Shown here: one piece after another, positions 60,872 to 64,000 of the stretch
Layout of the letters: every line of letters begins with the position of its first letter
Numbering within the stretch: position 1 is the first letter of the stretch
DNA from: Nitrospinae bacterium bin107
GTDB taxonomy: Bacteria > UBA8248
Direction: 5' to 3'
Assembly (NCBI GenBank): GCA_002238965.1
Contig: MPNJ01000017.1
Location: 24,103 to 88,102 of the forward strand
Length of the DNA stretch: 64,000 nucleotides
Position numbers and translations under genes: made by a program
Notes under the pieces: generated by a model
What the model was told of the DNA's origin: nothing
The model's input: the letters and a program-made list of their open reading frames with translations, nothing else
Database searches by the model: none

Positions 60872-61510
60872 ATGGACGTCATTGACATCACCGTACCGAT
60901 ACAAGAGGGGATGCCGCTGTGGCCGGGGGATCCGGAACTCAAACTTCGCTTTCACGCTTCTTTCAAAGCGGGGGATTCGGTCTGCCTGACGGAAGCGAGC
61001 CTTTGCCTGCACACAGGCACGCACGTGGACGCGCCGGTGCACTTCCTGCCCGGAGAGGACGGCGTGGAAGCGCTCTCTTTGGAGACCCTGATGGGTCCCG
61101 CCCGGGTGATCGAGATAGAAAACCACGAGTGCATCACATCGGAAGAATTAAGCACCAAGAACCTCGAAGGCGCCACGCGATTTCTCATCAAGACGCGAAA
61201 TTCGGATGCACGATGGTGGGAGAAGCCGTTCGATCCGAATTTCTGCCACATGACGCCGGAAGCCGCGCAGCTTCTGCTCGATAACGGAATGACGCTCCTG
61301 GGCGTAGATTATCTCTCCGTGGACCCGCCCGAGGGCGATGCGCCGGTGCACCGGCTGCTGATGCCCCGCGGCCTCGTGTTGCTCGAGGGTCTTCATCTTA
61401 GCCATGCGCACGAGGGGGATTATGAACTCATCGCCCTGCCCACCCTGTTTACGGGGCGAGACGGCGCGCCCGCCCGCGCGGTACTGAGATCGCTCCAGGC
61501 GCTTGCCTGA
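60872..61510 (+). CDS. Cyclase / kynurenine formamidase-like metal hydrolase (copy 2)
   Basis: A 212-residue paralogue of copy 1 with HTGTHVDAP (47-55), GVDYLSVDPPEGD and the same ending GRDGAPARAVLRSLQ. Long stretches of DNA, for example around 'tgggtcccgcccgggtgatc', are nearly identical between the two copies while other parts differ greatly. GGAGGAG precedes the ATG. The pair arose by tandem duplication 119 bases apart; both appear intact. Downstream lie the methyltransferase and bioA. Confidence 0.86.
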   Translation: MDVIDITVPIQEGMPLWPGDPELKLRFHASFKAGDSVCLTEASLCLHTGTHVDAPVHFLPGEDGVEALSLETLMGPARVIEIENHECITSEELSTKNLEGATRFLIKTRNSDARWWEKPFDPNFCHMTPEAAQLLLDNGMTLLGVDYLSVDPPEGDAPVHRLLMPRGLVLLEGLHLSHAHEGDYELIALPTLFTGRDGAPARAVLRSLQALA

Positions 61511-61573
61511 AAAGCGATTTTCGGGAAATACTCCCCCCGCAAACCGATATTCCAGTTCTCATTGAGGAGCCGC

Positions 61574-62353
61574 ATGGACACGTCCCGGGAGCAGCGAGAG
61601 GCCGTACAGAAGATATACAACCAGGATTCGGACTACTACGTCACCAGCGCGCCCCACGCGCGGAGCAGCTCCCTCGCGCGCGCGGCCGAGGTGCTGAACC
61701 CGAGCGGCGGGGTCCATCTGGACATCGCCACGGGCGCGGGCCACACCGCCTTCCAGATGGCGGATAAATGCCGCCACGTGGTCGCGAGCGATTTGACCGC
61801 CGGGATGCTCGACTCCGCGCGCAGGCTGGGTGAAGAGAGAGGAATCGGGAACGTCTCCTATCTCAGGACCGACGCCGAGAACATCGCCGTTCAGACGGGT
61901 GCGCTCGATACGGTATCGGTGCGCATCGCACCGCATCATTTCCCGGACGTTCCGGCCTCGATGCGCGAGATGTTCCGGGTGCTCAAGCCGGGGGGCAGGC
62001 TCGTCTACATCGACAACATCGCGCCCGAAGAACCCAGGGAACTCGATAGCTACAACGATTTCGAGCGACTGCGCGACCCGAGCCACAACCGCTGCGACAG
62101 CCTGCCCGGCCTGGTGGAGATGCTGGAAGCCGCCGGTTTCCGCGTCCTCTATTCCGAGACCCTGAGGAAGAAGATGGTGCTCTCCCATTGGGTGAAGCGC
62201 CCCCATCTCACGGATGCTGACAAGGCGTCGCTTCGCAAGTATCTCGAAAACGCCTCGCCCGCGATCTCCTACTGGCTCGACCCGCGCGAGGAGGACGGCG
62301 AATACGTATTCGACGAGCAGGAAGCCGTCATCCTCGCCGAACGCCCCGCATGA
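61574..62353 (+). CDS. Class I SAM-dependent methyltransferase (UbiE-like)
   Basis: A 259-residue methyltransferase. Motif I LDIATGAGHTAFQMA and LKPGGRLVYIDNIAP are typical of the UbiE/YcgJ group. ATG 61574 has AGGAG close upstream; an earlier TTG (61562) is less likely. Its stop overlaps the bioA start in an ATGA. BioC, the biotin-pathway malonyl-ACP methyltransferase, often sits next to bioA, but the sequence does not clearly show BioC features, so I leave the substrate open. Confidence 0.82.
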   Translation: MDTSREQREAVQKIYNQDSDYYVTSAPHARSSSLARAAEVLNPSGGVHLDIATGAGHTAFQMADKCRHVVASDLTAGMLDSARRLGEERGIGNVSYLRTDAENIAVQTGALDTVSVRIAPHHFPDVPASMREMFRVLKPGGRLVYIDNIAPEEPRELDSYNDFERLRDPSHNRCDSLPGLVEMLEAAGFRVLYSETLRKKMVLSHWVKRPHLTDADKASLRKYLENASPAISYWLDPREEDGEYVFDEQEAVILAERPA

Positions 62354-63729
62354 GCACCGACGAAACGCAGCGCCTCCGCCGCCTGACGGACGCGGACAGA
62401 AAACACCTCTGGCATCCCTTCACCCCCATGGACGAATGGGAGAGCGAGGACCCGCCGCTCATCGTCGAGCACGGCGAGGGAGCGTACCTGATCGACGTGG
62501 AGGGCGAGCGCTACCTGGACGGCGTATCATCCCTGTGGGTGAACATCCACGGACACCGCAAGGAAGAGATAGACGAGGCGGTTCGCGCGCAACTCGGGCG
62601 GATCGCCCACACCACCCAACTGGGCATGGCGAACCCCGCCGCCATCAAGCTTGCCGAGAAGCTCACGCAAATCGCACCGGCGGGCCTCGCCCGAGTCTTC
62701 TATTCGGACTCGGGCGCGACGGCGGTGGAAATCGCCCTCAAGATGGCCTTTCAGTACCAAAAACAAAGGAAAGACCCGAAGCCCGAGAAGGACCGCTTTC
62801 TCACGCTCAACCTGGCCTACCACGGCGATACGGTCGGCGCGGTGTCGCTGGGCGGAATCGACCTGTTCCACCACATCTTCGGGCCTCTTCTCTTCCAGAC
62901 CATGAGAGCTGAGGCGCCCTATTGCTTCTGGTGCCCGAGGGGAGCGGAGCGTCCGCCATGCTCCGTCTGTTCGGGCGATGAAATCGTGCAGCAAATCGAG
63001 GAAAACGCGCCGCATCTCGCCGCCGTGGCGGTGGAACCGATGGTGCAGGGAGCGGCGGGGATCATCGTGCAGCCGCCCGGCTTTCTCAAGAAAGTGCGCG
63101 AGGCGTGCACGGAGCACGACGTGCTCCTGATAGCGGACGAGGTGGCGACGGGCTTCGGTCGCACCGGCCCCATGTTCGCCTGCGAGCACGAGGGCGTGGC
63201 GCCCGACATCCTGTGCCTCGCCAAGGGAATCACGGGCGGCTACCTGCCGCTCGCGGCGACGCTCGCGACCGAGGAGATATTTGGCGCATTCCGCGGCCCG
63301 CCCGAGACGGGCCGCACGTTTTTTCACGGGCACTCCTACACGGGGAATCCGCTCGCCTGCGCCGCCGCACTGGCGAACCTCGAGATTTTCGAGCGGGAAA
63401 ACACCATCGAAACAAACCGGGCGAAGATAGCGCATCTGTGGAGCGAACTCGAAAAACTGAAAACCAACCCCCACGCGGGGGAGGTGCGCGGCCTGGGCTG
63501 GATGGCGGGCGTGGAGCTTTTGAAGGAGAAAGAAAGCAAGGAACCCTATACGCCCGCCGAGCGCAAGGGGCGCGCGGTCATCCTGGCGGCGAGAAAGCGC
63601 GGCCTCGCCGTGCGGCCCCTGGGCGACGTCGTCGTCCTGATGCCGCCATATTGCGTGACGACCGAGGAGATAAGCCGGATGGTGCGCGTTCTGGATGAGG
63701 CGATACGCGAGGCGTGCGCGGCGGACTAA
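62350..63729 (+). CDS. bioA: Adenosylmethionine-8-amino-7-oxononanoate aminotransferase
   Basis: A 459-residue PLP-dependent class III aminotransferase of the BioA type, which uses S-adenosylmethionine as amino donor in biotin synthesis. The start LWHPFTPMDEWE is the BioA signature; IADEVATGFGRTG and the PLP lysine in LCLAKGITGGYLPL are conserved, and so is FFHGHSYTGNPLAC. ATG overlaps the methyltransferase stop. Other class III enzymes would lack the WHPFTP start, so this assignment is firm. Confidence 0.93.
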   Translation: MSTDETQRLRRLTDADRKHLWHPFTPMDEWESEDPPLIVEHGEGAYLIDVEGERYLDGVSSLWVNIHGHRKEEIDEAVRAQLGRIAHTTQLGMANPAAIKLAEKLTQIAPAGLARVFYSDSGATAVEIALKMAFQYQKQRKDPKPEKDRFLTLNLAYHGDTVGAVSLGGIDLFHHIFGPLLFQTMRAEAPYCFWCPRGAERPPCSVCSGDEIVQQIEENAPHLAAVAVEPMVQGAAGIIVQPPGFLKKVREACTEHDVLLIADEVATGFGRTGPMFACEHEGVAPDILCLAKGITGGYLPLAATLATEEIFGAFRGPPETGRTFFHGHSYTGNPLACAAALANLEIFERENTIETNRAKIAHLWSELEKLKTNPHAGEVRGLGWMAGVELLKEKESKEPYTPAERKGRAVILAARKRGLAVRPLGDVVVLMPPYCVTTEEISRMVRVLDEAIREACAAD

Positions 63730-63765
63730 CGGACGAAACCATACGCTCGACTCGCCACCCCCCCC

Positions 63766-63790
63766 TTACCCCCCCTTAACAGGGGGGTAA
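63766..63790. repeat. C-run/G-run palindrome after bioA
   Basis: TTACCCCCC (63766-63774) pairs with GGGGGGTAA (63782-63790) around a short loop. It resembles the arms of the 32307-32453 element; it could also end bioA transcripts, but no T-run follows. Confidence 0.55.
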
Positions 63791-63813
63791 AGTCAAAACC
63801 CTTCGACAGGAAT

Positions 63814-63933
63814 GAGTTACTCTCAGAACTTGTGTATGGGCTGAATTGAAGAAGGCGGCGCATCCTGCTGAAAGAGTTACTCTCAGAACTTGTGTATGGG
63901 CTGAATTGAAGAAGGCGGCGCATCCTGCTGAAA
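63814..63933. repeat. Perfect 60-bp tandem duplication
   Basis: Bases 63814-63873 and 63874-63933 are identical 60-base units beginning GAGTTACTCTCAGAACTTG and ending GCATCCTGCTGAAA. Two units, no spacer. It lies directly before the probable transposase start and may be part of an insertion-sequence end. Confidence 0.9.
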
Positions 63934-63980
63934 TAGGGTTGTCAGAAGCCCGGTCATTCAGCACAAGGAGATGCGCCACC

Positions 63981-64000
63981 ATGAGAGAAGATACGACGAT
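63981..64000 (+). CDS. Possible transposase start (3' truncated by window edge)
   Basis: The last 20 bases read ATGAGAGAAGATACGACGAT (MREDTT...), with CAAGGAG 10 bases upstream. An opening of this type recalls IS256-family transposases, from memory only. The 60-bp tandem repeat just upstream fits an insertion-sequence end. Six codons cannot prove it. Confidence 0.3.

Noticed and set aside
63814..63933. Possible CRISPR array from the repeated 60-bp unit
   Set aside because: Only two units, directly adjacent and without spacers; it is a tandem duplication.

Overview
The window is GC-rich, almost fully coding, bacterial chromosomal DNA. A lipid A-type acyltransferase (LpxL family), an outer-membrane-type glycine-zipper protein and a cytochrome c' lipoprotein indicate a Gram-negative (diderm) cell. 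Housekeeping genes (metG, tmk, holB, recN, purD, nadK, hrcA) lie among many MaoC, amidohydrolase, cyclase and zinc-alcohol-dehydrogenase genes and many dispersed short palindromes. This mix resembles uncultivated lineages such as Nitrospinota, Tectomicrobia or Desulfobacterota. That placement is inference; no rRNA or tRNA gene is visible to settle it.

Layout. 1-1431: end of a cytochrome b / multihaem cytochrome c quinol oxidoreductase. 1.6-3.1 kb: DUF1330 protein and a cytochrome c' lipoprotein. 3.2-8.8 kb (minus): Lhr-type helicase and a patatin. 9.0-15.3 kb (minus): conserved operon tmk-holB-ricT(PSP1)-metG-tatD, the last fused to a radical SAM domain. 15.4-19.0 kb (minus): sensor kinase and NtrC-type regulator. 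19.0-21.3 kb (plus): hrcA-dnaJ behind a sigma70-like promoter with a CIRCE operator. 21.4-28.3 kb: MaoC-like dehydratase, prmA-rsmE, purD, a phosphonoacetate-hydrolase-like enzyme, a small membrane protein and a zinc dehydrogenase. 28.3-32.2 kb: glycine-zipper protein, MaoC protein, amidohydrolase, Gfo/Idh/MocA oxidoreductase. 32.6-36.8 kb (minus): glgA-glgC-M3 peptidase.

37.3-47.0 kb (minus) holds the most notable locus: an eleven-gene, mostly overlapping type II fatty-acid synthase set. It contains an enoyl-reductase-like SDR, an ACP with a long C-terminal extension, an intact ketosynthase coupled to a ketosynthase homologue that has lost its nucleophile, two FabZ-like dehydratases, two more ketosynthases, FabG, AcpS, and finally an LpxL-family acyltransferase. 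The ACP core motif and the terminal acyltransferase resemble the rhizobial acpXL-lpxXL locus for very-long-chain acylation of lipid A, but this set carries its own reductases, AcpS and a chain-length-factor-like subunit.

47.3-53.5 kb: PAC2 protein, an HTH-receiver regulator, then dtd, a TIGR02757 protein, nadK, recN and a small coiled-coil membrane protein. 53.8-57.7 kb (minus): acs and a thiS-thiG-thiE operon behind a TPP riboswitch with a terminator. 57.9-63.7 kb: zinc dehydrogenase, rhodanese, a RelE-type toxin-antitoxin pair, two tandem cyclase paralogues, a methyltransferase overlapping bioA. The right edge has a 60-bp tandem duplication followed by the first codons of what may be a transposase.

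Many starts are GTG or TTG with good ribosome-binding sites, and several long reading frames begin far upstream of the likely true start. Starts given here were corrected by hand from ribosome-binding sites, overlaps and family lengths.
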